The notes below the pieces were generated by a model. It was given only the letters and a program-made list of their open reading frames with translations, had not been told where the DNA came from and did no database searches. Positions 18,448-27,900 of a stretch of 64,000 bases of DNA are shown piece after piece (within the stretch, counting starts at the first letter, position 1; every line of letters starts with the position of its first letter). The DNA is from BCD1 sp965230565 (GTDB lineage Bacteria; Bacteroidota; Bacteroidia; Chitinophagales; Saprospiraceae): contig CBDDLH010000001.1 of NCBI GenBank assembly GCA_965230565.1, positions 186,001 to 250,000 on the forward strand, written 5' to 3'. The position numbers and the translations under genes are program-made.

Positions 18448-18616
18448 TATTTTACATCATACAGCAACTCACAGATTGTCCGGCAATCTGATAATAATTA
18501 TGCTGTTAATAATGTAAAATGAGTTATACATAATATTCTTTGCTTTAGATGCTCAAAAGTACGGCGAAAAGAAATAAAAGTCAAGTTTCTTGTAGGTCAG
18601 GCTTCAGCCTGTCAAT

Positions 18617-18653
18617 AAAAAAAGCCGGATGTCTTAACAACATCCGGCTTTTT
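18617..18653 (-). terminator. Terminator of the beta-helix gene
   Basis: A 14-bp stem (AAAAAGCCGGATGT / ACATCCGGCTTTTT) with a 7-nt loop and, on the minus strand, a run of seven T. It lies about 35 bp past the stop codon at 18689. Between the two hairpins is only a short palindromic CAGGCTTCAGCCTG sequence; no gene lies between 18193 and 18688. Confidence 0.85.
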
Positions 18654-18688
18654 CAACTTACGGGTTTAGAACGACTTGGGATATGTGT

Positions 18689-19708
18689 TTAATCTTCGTC
18701 GTAAGAGATCGTTGGTCTGATAACGATAGTAGAGGAAGATTTGGTAGCGTCCGTTACTTCTTCAGTAGCATTTCCGCTCACCTCGTCGTTGACTGTGGAA
18801 GCATTCTCTTCGAATCGGCAGGATTTGAGGATTGCTTCACAAATGCTCTTGGACTCTTTGTAGCAGTAAATGGCGCTTCCTCTCACAACGGAAACATTTC
18901 CAGCAAACACACATTCTTCGATGATAGGCTTGGATTCTCCGCGGGAAGCTTTGTTGAGGATTCCTGCTCCATAATAAGAGTCATTCTCGATAAAGACGCA
19001 ATCGCTGATGCGTGGGCTGCACACTCCGTAGTCACCATTATTGTAAATGGCTCCGCCGTCAAAATCGGCGTGGTTAGTGATAAATGCGCAGGATGCGATG
19101 AATGGGCGGCTTTCACCACCTTCTGCGTAATTGTAGATCGCAGCACCTTCACGAGCATAGTTGTTGGTAAAAACGCAATTTCTGATCACTGGTGAAGAAG
19201 TCTCAGCAGTTCCGTCATTGAACAACCCGGCACCGCTTGAAGTAATATCGCCTCCTTCACTGAAACCGTTGGCTGATCCGTCGCTGATGGTAAACCCATC
19301 GAGGATTGTAGCTGTGGATACTCCGGTCATCATTACAATGGTGTAGGAATTGTCTTCGTTAGTGGCAGCATCACCGATCTCTCCGCTGAGGATGGTGAGG
19401 TTGTTTTCAAAGTTGCGTTCTTCGAGTGTTCCTTCTACTCCGCTAAAGCCACCGTAGAGTTCGATGCTGTCGCGAACGATGAAAGAAACAGTACGATCAT
19501 CATCTGTGGTAGGCGTATAAGTACCTGATGCCACCCAGATCTGATCACCCGGCTGTGCCAGGAGCAGTGCATCCTGAAGGTTACCCAGTGCATCTTCCCA
19601 GGAAGAACCTTGCCCTTCGCTTCCTGACTGCACGTAGATCACCTTCGCCTGCAGCCCGAACTGCATAGCCGAAAGTAAAACCGTTAATGTTAGTAATAAT
19701 TTTTTCAC
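18689..19708 (-). CDS. Secreted right-handed beta-helix protein
   Basis: 339 residues from the GTG at 19708, chosen because it starts the signal peptide VKKLLLTLTVLLSAMQFGLQA; a longer open frame upstream has no start-like sequence. After IYVQSGSEGQGSSWEDALGNLQDALLLAQPGDQIWVASGTYTP come repeated rungs, each with a DCVF/NCVF/ECVF turn and a G-A-x-I-Y/L-N-x-G face, typical of parallel beta-helix and PMP-like repeats. There is no T9SS sorting domain; the C-terminus is acidic and ends in ISYDED. Known relatives with similar rungs include pectate-lyase-like and chlamydial PMP-like proteins; no catalytic set is visible, so binding or structural roles are as likely as enzymatic ones. Confidence 0.75.
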   Translation of the reverse strand: MKKLLLTLTVLLSAMQFGLQAKVIYVQSGSEGQGSSWEDALGNLQDALLLAQPGDQIWVASGTYTPTTDDDRTVSFIVRDSIELYGGFSGVEGTLEERNFENNLTILSGEIGDAATNEDNSYTIVMMTGVSTATILDGFTISDGSANGFSEGGDITSSGAGLFNDGTAETSSPVIRNCVFTNNYAREGAAIYNYAEGGESRPFIASCAFITNHADFDGGAIYNNGDYGVCSPRISDCVFIENDSYYGAGILNKASRGESKPIIEECVFAGNVSVVRGSAIYCYKESKSICEAILKSCRFEENASTVNDEVSGNATEEVTDATKSSSTIVIRPTISYDED

Positions 19709-20919
19709 GTCGTTTAAACCTTTTGAAGTTGGATAAAATGTAAAAATCGCCTTCACTTGCCAGGTGCATAAAACCGCTGTTTGCATCAGTAATTTGCAGA
19801 GAACCACGCAAACAACATTGCACTCCAAACAAGTGTGTCTAAATCAAAAGGAACAAAAATTTGATAGGTACTATTTGAGTAGGTGTCAAACTACTCCAGG
19901 GAATTAATATGGGAATATTACATTAATTGCCAATTCTGCGGCAATTTATGCCAATTTCTGCTTTTTTGCAAGTAAAGTATGCAAAAAAATACCGTTCCTC
20001 CCTGATTTCAATCCGGGAAGTAAGGGATCTATACCGTTTCTTGAAAGCATGAGATGTAGGGATTATGCTTTCCAACCCGGTATAAATCGGGGATATAAAG
20101 GCATTAAACGAGGATCGTTACAAAAGGTTACAAATTTTTGATTTTTTTTCTACTTTTTTTCGAAGAGACCCTAATTCCAACGCTTCCGTCGGAAAAAACA
20201 TCAGGCAACTTCGCTTACTGTCCTTACAACACAGCACAAGAATAACCCTATCTGTATGTAATCCCAAAGCAGATTTTTGCTGTGGTGTGTTTAGCTTAGG
20301 AAACGGCAGTATTTAAAATTAGGAGGCTTTTTACCGGAAAGTTGTTTTTTTTATCGATTTGCAGTAACTTTCACCCAAATATATCCCCCTTGTATTTTAC
20401 GTTAATACGATCATTATCTCCAAGTTGTATTTTCATGCTTAATTCCCCTTTGTTTGACCAGGAGGATGCATTGTTGTAAATGTTCATGTGAAAAAATTTA
20501 AAAAGCATTTAAAACACTTCGTTTCTTTTGAAACAAAATTCCTGTTTTACCCATATACCAAGATTGTAGAGGTAAAAACAATTGTTTATATTGTTTCCGT
20601 TTTAAGCCGTCTGTTTAAGATAACGCTTATAACCTGTCCTCCGACCTATAGTATTTAGGAAAAACAGGCAACAACAAAAAATTAATAATTCGCGAACATA
20701 AACAGTAAAACAGCAACCCGGACGTCATTTTTGATTTCAATGGGCTTGTTTTAACAAAAAAGATGCAAATAGGAGAAATTGTACTTGGCCTCACTTAAAG
20801 GCAAAACTGCGAATTCCCCCGGTGCCATGCTTCTTAAAGAGACATGAGTGTTGCATGTGGATTGTACGAACGACTCAGGGTTCCTGTCGGGCTGTTTATA
20901 CCAATTAATTGACTCAATT
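19709..20919. other. 1.2-kb gene-free divergent region
   Basis: This gap separates the divergent beta-helix gene and the PorP/SprF-like gene. No convincing coding frame or tRNA is visible. Features seen: an imperfect stem-loop at 20030-20084 (outer stem TATACCG / CGGTATA, inner stem GAAAGCAT / ATGCTTTC), runs of A and T around 20130-20160, and no clear TAnnTTTG promoter. It may hold regulatory sites for the adhesin locus or an unrecognised small RNA. Confidence 0.4.
20030..20084. other. Imperfect stem-loop
   Basis: Outer 7-bp stem TATACCG / CGGTATA (20030-20036, 20078-20084) and inner 8-bp stem GAAAGCAT / ATGCTTTC (20043-20050, 20065-20072), with an asymmetric internal loop of 6 and 5 nt and a 14-nt apical loop. 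It could be a small RNA structure or a regulator target. Confidence 0.4.
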
Positions 20920-22029
20920 ATGAAAGCTTGGCTTCGACCCAACTGTAACGACCGAGGGCTCCGACTTTTCAAAAAAGGAAGGAAGCTCCTGTTTTTTGTT
21001 TTGATCTTCCTTTTCGGGAACAGCTTATTGGCCCAGGATTTTCACTACTCTCAGTTCTTCAACGCCCCCCTGCATCTCAATCCCGGCCTCACCGGGATCT
21101 ATAACGGGGATATCCGGTATATGGGGAATTACAGAAGTCAGTGGGTCAGCGTCCCGGTAAACTATCAGACCTTTACCGTCGCTGTAGATGCAAAATTCCT
21201 CAAGAAGACCTTCAAACAAGGATTCTTCTCCGGCGGAATTGAAATCAACTACGACCAGGCAGGTCTTTCCCGTATGAGACTGATCGACCTGAACCTTAGT
21301 GGTTCTTACACCTACACCTTCAGCGAGCATTTCCTGATGACAACTGGCGTCACCGGAAGAATAGGTCAAAGATCCTTTGACGAATCTGACCTCAGTTTTG
21401 ATGCGCAATACGATCCAACCTATGGTCAGTATTTCCCCTGGCTGGACAATGGTGAGAACTTTGCCAAATCGAGCCTTTTCTTCCCGGATCTGGCCGCCGG
21501 AATCAATTTCAGGTTGCAGGATATGGAATCAACTGCTCTCGTCAATCGGCTGGACAAACGTTCCAAAGTCGATTTTGGTGTCGGTGTTTTCCATCTGCTG
21601 AGACCTGATCAGAGTTTTATTGGCACGACCAAAGAACCACTGCCTATGCGCATCAGTCCTTACATGATGGGGACGCTGATGATCGGAAAGAATTTCGACT
21701 TTGTGCTCAATGGTACCGCACAATTCCAAACCAGTTATCGCGAAATTCTGGGATTGGCAGGACTGAAGATCCACCTCAACAGGAACCTGGGTAAGCAATT
21801 TGCCCTTCAACTCGACTTCGGATACCGCTATGCCAACCAATTCGGTGATGCATTGATCCCGGGCATTGAATTCTTCTTCAACGGTTGGCAGGCCGGTTTC
21901 ACTTATGACATCAATATTTCAGATTTCAACGTAGCAACCTCCAAGCGTGGTGGTCCGGAGATCTCTGTTCGATATATTTTCCGTAAGGTTAGACCATTAC
22001 CGATCTTTAAAATTTGTCCGCTGATCTAA
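20920..22029 (+). CDS. PorP/SprF family type IX secretion membrane protein
   Basis: 369 residues from the ATG at 20920; an upstream open stretch of 24 codons is not signal-like. A hydrophobic signal LLFFVLIFLFGNSLLAQ follows a basic N-terminus. Next comes the family's hallmark DFHYSQFFNAPLHLNPGLTGIYNGDIRYMGNYRSQW. The rest alternates beta-strands of an outer-membrane barrel (GISxxNLSGSYTYTF-type, RYANQFGDALIPGIEFFFNGWQAGFTYD). Family members such as SprF support the export or surface retention of gliding adhesins. It is followed 38 bp later by the TPR/OmpA-like gene and then the giant adhesin, which suggests a dedicated helper for that adhesin. Confidence 0.92.
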   Translation: MKAWLRPNCNDRGLRLFKKGRKLLFFVLIFLFGNSLLAQDFHYSQFFNAPLHLNPGLTGIYNGDIRYMGNYRSQWVSVPVNYQTFTVAVDAKFLKKTFKQGFFSGGIEINYDQAGLSRMRLIDLNLSGSYTYTFSEHFLMTTGVTGRIGQRSFDESDLSFDAQYDPTYGQYFPWLDNGENFAKSSLFFPDLAAGINFRLQDMESTALVNRLDKRSKVDFGVGVFHLLRPDQSFIGTTKEPLPMRISPYMMGTLMIGKNFDFVLNGTAQFQTSYREILGLAGLKIHLNRNLGKQFALQLDFGYRYANQFGDALIPGIEFFFNGWQAGFTYDINISDFNVATSKRGGPEISVRYIFRKVRPLPIFKICPLI

Positions 22030-22067
22030 AACACCATCAGCCCTTTTAAAAGATTAAGTTATATACA

Positions 22068-24791
22068 ATGAAAAAATTACTACTTCTTATAATACTTTTC
22101 GCTTCGATCCTCCCCATGGCCAATAGTCAGACACTGGACGCCTGGGTTGAGGCAGGGAACGAAGCTTTTGATCGCAATGATTATTATTCTGCGTACAAAT
22201 ATTTCGGCATTGCCCTGGAATACGATGCCGAGCAATATGACATCTGGTACAAATACGCCGAATCGGCACGCGAGTTCAACATCTACACCAAAGCCGAAAT
22301 GGCCTACACCAAGGTGCTTGGGTGTGAACAAAGCAATGATTATCCGCTCACAGCCTACTGGCTGGGTAAAGTCAAACAACGACTCGGAAGCTACGATGAA
22401 GCCATGAGCATGTTCCAGAAATTCATGCAGGAACAACCGGCCGCAGAACAACAATACCTCGACGATGCCCTCAAGAGCATTGAGGACAGCAACTGGGCCA
22501 AAACCGTTGTGGAAACCCCTTCCAATATCGAGGTCCGGAACATGAAAGAGCTCATCAACTCAGCCTATTCAGACTTCGGTGTCGCTTTCAAAGGGGACAC
22601 CATGTACTATTCCTCATTGCGGTTTGTCAACTACAAAGATACTATCAACCCTCCAAGGGAATATGGCAAGATCTTACAATCAGTTTTTGAAATGGAAGGC
22701 GTACCGCTTCCTGAAAGCGTGAACACGGAAGGAAAAATCGTTGCCCATACAGCCTTTAACAAAGATTTTACCCGGGTGTATTACACCGTTTGCGATTACG
22801 TAACAACGGCCGATATCAAATGTGACATCTATACCAGCTCTGTAAGTGCATCAGGTTTGTGGAGTCCGGGAGTTAAATTACCGATCAACGCTCCGGGCTT
22901 TACTACAACACATCCAAACGTCGGTTATGACAGGAACGGTGAAAATGAAACCCTCTATTTTGTTACCGACAGACCCGGCGGAAAAGGTGGAATGGATATC
23001 TGGACCAGCAGAATCATGCTGGACGGGAACCTGGCTATCCCCAGGAACCTTCAGGAAATCAACACTGAAGGTGAGGAAGTCACTCCATTTTTCCACAGAC
23101 CTACCCAAACCCTGTATTTCAGCTCTGACGGATACCAAACGCTGGGAGGCCTGGACATTTACAGAGTTCAAAAAACGGCCGACATCTGGAGAGATCCTGA
23201 TCATTTGGGATCTCCTACCAATGGTGGTTTTGATGACCTGTATTACGTTTTGAATGATGCGACCGGAAAAGCCTTCCTGGCTTCCAATCGTCCGGACACA
23301 GCAGCGATCTTCTGGGATGAAACCAGAGAAGCCTGCTGTTATGACATCTATACATTTAACCAAAAACTCACCATAGACCTGCTGGCGCTCACCTTCAATG
23401 AACTGGATGATTCAGAATTAATTGGTGCGAAAGTGGAATTGTATGAAATCCAGGAAAACGGAGAGGAGGTACTGGTCGACTCTATTTCAAATTTGGGAGG
23501 CAATGATTTCAATTTTGGTCTACTGCCAGGCCGCAAATACAAGATCAAAGGTACGAAAGACGGATTCTCTTCCGCCATGGAAACCATTGACCTGACCGAT
23601 CCGGCTTTACAAAATGAAACCAAGATCGAAAAGCGGCTGAATATGTCTCCGGGTATCGAATTGAATGTATTTACTTTTGAAAATATCGACTCAACTGCCC
23701 TTAATGGCGTTAAGGTGGAGATCTATGAAATTACTGCCTCCGGTGAAGAAGTACTCTTTGACTCTTCTACCAACGATGATGGTAATGATTTCAATTTCTC
23801 ACTCAAACGCGGAAAAAAATATGTCATAAAGGGTTCCAAAGATGGATTCCCGACAGCTGTGGAGACGGTCGACCTTGCTGATCCGGAACTGGCTACGGCC
23901 CTCGAGATTGAAAAGAATCTTTATCTGGGTCAGGTGCTTGAAATTCTCACGTTTGACGATCGCACCAAAGATCCGCTCAATGGTGTAACGATCGAGTTAT
24001 TAGAGATTAAACCTAACGGCACGCTTGAACTGGCGACCAAAAAGACCAATCCGGACGGCAACGATTTTCTCATGCCGCTCGATCTTGGTAAGAAATACCA
24101 GATCAATGTAGAGCGCCTGGGTTACGATCCCATTACTCAAGCCATTGAGTTTGACCCTGAGATCGTGAAAAAAGCCAAAGGAAAGATCACTATTGAATTG
24201 TACCTCAGACGTACTTCACTGGATGACTTCCTGCCGCTGACACTCTACTTTGACAACGACTATCCGGACCCGAGATCCGGCAGAACCAAAACGGAACGGA
24301 ATTATATCGAAACCAACGAGGCTTATTATGCCAAGAAGGATGAATTCGTCACCAAATTCACGGAAGGGTTATCCCAAAACGAACGATTCATTATCGGAAG
24401 ACAATACCGACAGTTCTTCGACGTGGAGGTTAAAAGAGCTCGTTACGACCTGGAAGAATTTACCAAAGAATTATTGGTGCTTCTGGAGAACGGAGGTTCC
24501 TACACAATCAACCTTAAAGGTTATGCCAGTCCATTGGCCAGTGACCGCTACAATGAGATCCTGAGTAAACGACGGATTGATTGTGTTCGAAATTATTTTG
24601 AAGCTTATAAGGACGGTAAACTCGTCGAGTACCTGAATGGCGGCCGTTTGATCATTCGTGAAAGTGCTTTTGGTGAAAGTGCTGCTTCCAAAAAGATCAG
24701 TGACAAGGTAAATGACACAAAAGGGTCTGTCTACAGTGTGGTAGCTTCGATAGAGAGAAGGGTGGAAATTGTGGAAGTAGAAAACAGATGA
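22068..24791 (+). CDS. TPR, beta-propeller, CNA-like repeat and OmpA-like protein
   Basis: 907 residues, signal peptide MKKLLLLIILFASILPMANSQ. Order: TPR region (about 25-160, AWVEAGNEAFDRNDYYSAYKYFGIALEYDAEQYDIWYKYAESARE), PD40/WD40-like propeller (160-440, ETLYFVTDRPGGKGGMDIW and ALYFSSDGYQTLGGLDIY-type repeats), three carboxypeptidase-regulatory-like repeats (440-710, GVKVEIYEI... GKKYVIKGSKDGF), and an OmpA/MotB-like C-terminal domain (about 730-907, GYASPLASDRYNEILSKRRIDCVRNYF) that should bind peptidoglycan. This combination accompanies PorP/SprF and SprB-type genes; SprD of Flavobacterium johnsoniae and the PorE family are comparable. Likely periplasmic and outer-membrane-associated, coupling the adhesin export site to the cell wall. 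Confidence 0.88.
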   Translation: MKKLLLLIILFASILPMANSQTLDAWVEAGNEAFDRNDYYSAYKYFGIALEYDAEQYDIWYKYAESAREFNIYTKAEMAYTKVLGCEQSNDYPLTAYWLGKVKQRLGSYDEAMSMFQKFMQEQPAAEQQYLDDALKSIEDSNWAKTVVETPSNIEVRNMKELINSAYSDFGVAFKGDTMYYSSLRFVNYKDTINPPREYGKILQSVFEMEGVPLPESVNTEGKIVAHTAFNKDFTRVYYTVCDYVTTADIKCDIYTSSVSASGLWSPGVKLPINAPGFTTTHPNVGYDRNGENETLYFVTDRPGGKGGMDIWTSRIMLDGNLAIPRNLQEINTEGEEVTPFFHRPTQTLYFSSDGYQTLGGLDIYRVQKTADIWRDPDHLGSPTNGGFDDLYYVLNDATGKAFLASNRPDTAAIFWDETREACCYDIYTFNQKLTIDLLALTFNELDDSELIGAKVELYEIQENGEEVLVDSISNLGGNDFNFGLLPGRKYKIKGTKDGFSSAMETIDLTDPALQNETKIEKRLNMSPGIELNVFTFENIDSTALNGVKVEIYEITASGEEVLFDSSTNDDGNDFNFSLKRGKKYVIKGSKDGFPTAVETVDLADPELATALEIEKNLYLGQVLEILTFDDRTKDPLNGVTIELLEIKPNGTLELATKKTNPDGNDFLMPLDLGKKYQINVERLGYDPITQAIEFDPEIVKKAKGKITIELYLRRTSLDDFLPLTLYFDNDYPDPRSGRTKTERNYIETNEAYYAKKDEFVTKFTEGLSQNERFIIGRQYRQFFDVEVKRARYDLEEFTKELLVLLENGGSYTINLKGYASPLASDRYNEILSKRRIDCVRNYFEAYKDGKLVEYLNGGRLIIRESAFGESAASKKISDKVNDTKGSVYSVVASIERRVEIVEVENR

Positions 24792-24875
24792 TCTAATTAG
24801 GTTCAACTAAACGCAATACAATTGAACCGGCAATTGAAATTTTCAACCCGCTTCATGAAGTACAAACTATAAAAG

Positions 24876-24944
24876 TGTAAGATTTCGATTTTTTATCCCC
24901 GGATAATTCACTTCGCAAAAGGTTTAATAAAAATCGAAATCTTA
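24876..24944 (+). promoter_or_regulatory. Long-armed inverted repeat before the giant adhesin
   Basis: Arms GTAAGATTTCGATTTTT (from 24876) and AAAAATCGAAATCTTAC (to 24944) are complementary over about 17-18 bp with one extra T in the left arm, and enclose a 32-nt loop. The structure ends 20 nt before the GTG of the adhesin. It may be a terminator/attenuator between the OmpA-like gene and the adhesin, or a leader structure that controls translation. Confidence 0.6.
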
Positions 24945-24963
24945 CCTAAAAAACAAGAACAAG

Positions 24964-27900
24964 GTGAAAAAACTCAAAAATAAAGTCATGTCAAGGTATT
25001 TATTACAGCTGTTGTTGCTGGCTGTTTTCATCCTGCCAACTACCAACCTTTCCGCAACCCACATTGTCGGTGGTGAGATTGGATATAATTGTCTCGGAGG
25101 AGATCAATACGAGATCGTCCTGAGCGTTTACCGGGATTGCTTTAACGGTGACCAACAGGCTCCATTCGATGATCCGGCCTATGTCGGTATTTACAACCAA
25201 TTCAATGTTCTGGTGCAAAGTATTCCAATCGCCCTGATGGATGATGACACCTTGACGACCATCATCACAGACCCGTGTCTTGTGATCGAAGCGGGGGTTT
25301 GTGTGCATACGACGACATACCGAAAGGTGGTGACATTGCCCTTCTTACCGGGAGGCTATACATTGTCCTACCAAAGATGTTGTAGAAATATCACCCTGGA
25401 GAATATCATTAATCCGGTTGAAACGGGGGCTACTTTTGAAATTCATTTGAATGAAGAATCAATGCTTCAATGCAACAATAGTCCCAAATTCAACTTCTGG
25501 CCCGCCATTTACATATGTGTCGACCGGGAACTTGTTTTTGATCACTCGGCGGAAGATATAGAAGGGGATAGCCTGGTGTATAGTTTGTGTACACCTAATG
25601 CAGGTGGATCCTTATCCGATCCACAACCGATTCCACCGGAAACTCCTCCTCCATATGACGATGTGATATGGGCGCCGGGGTTTGGAGTAGACAACATGCT
25701 TGGCGCCGGGGTTCCTCTCGCTATTGACCCCGTAACCGGGGTACTGACGGCCACCCCGGGATTGACCGGCCAATATGTTGTGGGGATTTGTGTCGAAGAA
25801 TACGATGCGGCAACCGGAGAGTTACTATCCGTCACACACCGGGATTTCCAATACAATATTGTGGTCTGTGGTGAAAAAGCTGCGGCACTCCTTGCGCCAG
25901 AGGCTCAATGTGAAGACCTGGTGGTGACCATTGAGAACCAAAGTACCTTCTCAACAGCATACGAATGGTGTTTCGACTGGCCGGATTGCGACCCTGCCAT
26001 GACTTCGATGACAGACGAACTTGTTTTTGACTGGACCTTCCCGGATACGGGAACTTATACGATACAACTTATTGCAGAGCCCAACAGTATTTGTGCGGAT
26101 ACTTTCTATCATGAAATTTTCCTCCAATACAATTCTCTTGCGGCAAGTTATAATGTTGATGTTTTTGAATGCGATAATATTGCCAGTCTTGAATTGATGG
26201 ATGAATCAATAGATACGGTTTCTCCACCGGTAGGGTGGTTCTGGGAGGTTTCTTATGGAGACCCATTGGAAACGGTAACTTCGACAGAACAAAACCCGAA
26301 CTTTTTGGTTCCACTGGGCATAGACAACGGGGTGATTAATTTTACCGTCACTTCCGAAAACGGATGTGTTCAATCATTGACACAAATGTTTGAAACGGAT
26401 ACCATCAACCCCGGAGATGCAATCCTTCCTGACATAGAAGCTTGTATCGGTGATTCTCCTTCCCTTAATCCTAACTCTCCATCATACTTTGGGTATGATT
26501 ACATATGGGCACCAGCAGGTTTACTGGACGATGCAACTTCCTCTAACCCAACGGTACTGAATGTCACCGGAGATCAGGTGTTCTCAGTTACCATTACTCC
26601 GGGAAGTAATGCCTGCGAAATCATCCGTGAAGTACAATTAACTGCAGTAGAACTGCCTGTGCTCGACTTCAGCACCTTCCTGGAATGTGATGGCAGAACG
26701 ATAACTTTTACCAATCTGAGTCAAAACGTAGCTTCAGGAGCTTACGTCTGGGATTTTGGAGATCCGTCTTCAGGAGACAATATTTCCACCGAAGACAATC
26801 CGGTACATACCTACTCCGACATTGGCACTTACACGGTGACTTTAGCTGTTGCCGATACAGAATTATGTACTGATACGATAACCATGGACATCACGATCCC
26901 GGAAACAGAATTAACTGCTGACTTTGGTGTCAAATACCTGAGCGAAACCTGTTCCGAAGATAGTGTGGTGGTTTCATTTGAAGACCTGTCCATCAATACC
27001 ACGCTGAGTCCGATTTCCACCTGGGAATGGGAAATCACTCCACCGGGGGGCGTGGCCATGACAGGTCCAAACCCAACTTATACTTTCTTTGGAAGTCAGA
27101 CTGTAGATGTTACCCTCACCGTAACCACAGACGACGGATGTGTAAGTTCCAGTACACAGCAAAATATTGAAATCACTATAGTTGAAAATGAAGATCAGTT
27201 TCCTGATACGCTTATCGTGTGTAACGGTGGCAGTGCCCAAATCTTACCGGGCGGGAATCCGGATTATCTTTACGAATGGTCACCGGAAGACGGTATAGAT
27301 GACCCTACCTCACCATCACCAACATTCTTCCCTGACGTGACCACAACCTACACCGTTCTTGTCAGCAACATAGGCGTTGATACCTGCGACTTCGTTGAAG
27401 AAGTAGTGGTCTTTGTTACACCGGCCCTCAATCTCGAAGTAGATGGAGATGGCGTGCTTTGTACCGATCAAGCCATGCTCACTGCAACCACCGACGTAGA
27501 TGCAGACATCACCTGGCTGGACGATATGGGCAACACCCTCGCTACCGGAAATACTTATGATTTTACCATTACAGGTGTTCACAATATCACGGTAAGAGCG
27601 GTAGACCAATACGATTGTTTTGAAGAAGAAAATATCGTTGTTCGATTCGATCCTGTGGATGTAAGTATTCCGGACACGGTTGCAGTTTGTTTGGGTGACG
27701 AACTGGATGTCAGCATTACCAATCTGGATCTTAACAACACGCTGACTTACACCTGGACACCCGTAGATGCTTTTGTTCCGGGTACGGAAACCAGTTCATC
27801 TCCTGATGTGATTGAAACAATTGGAAACCAAACACTGTACGTTACTGTCGAAAATCAATTCGGTTGTATTTACCAGGATTCTGTATTTACGACCGTTTAT

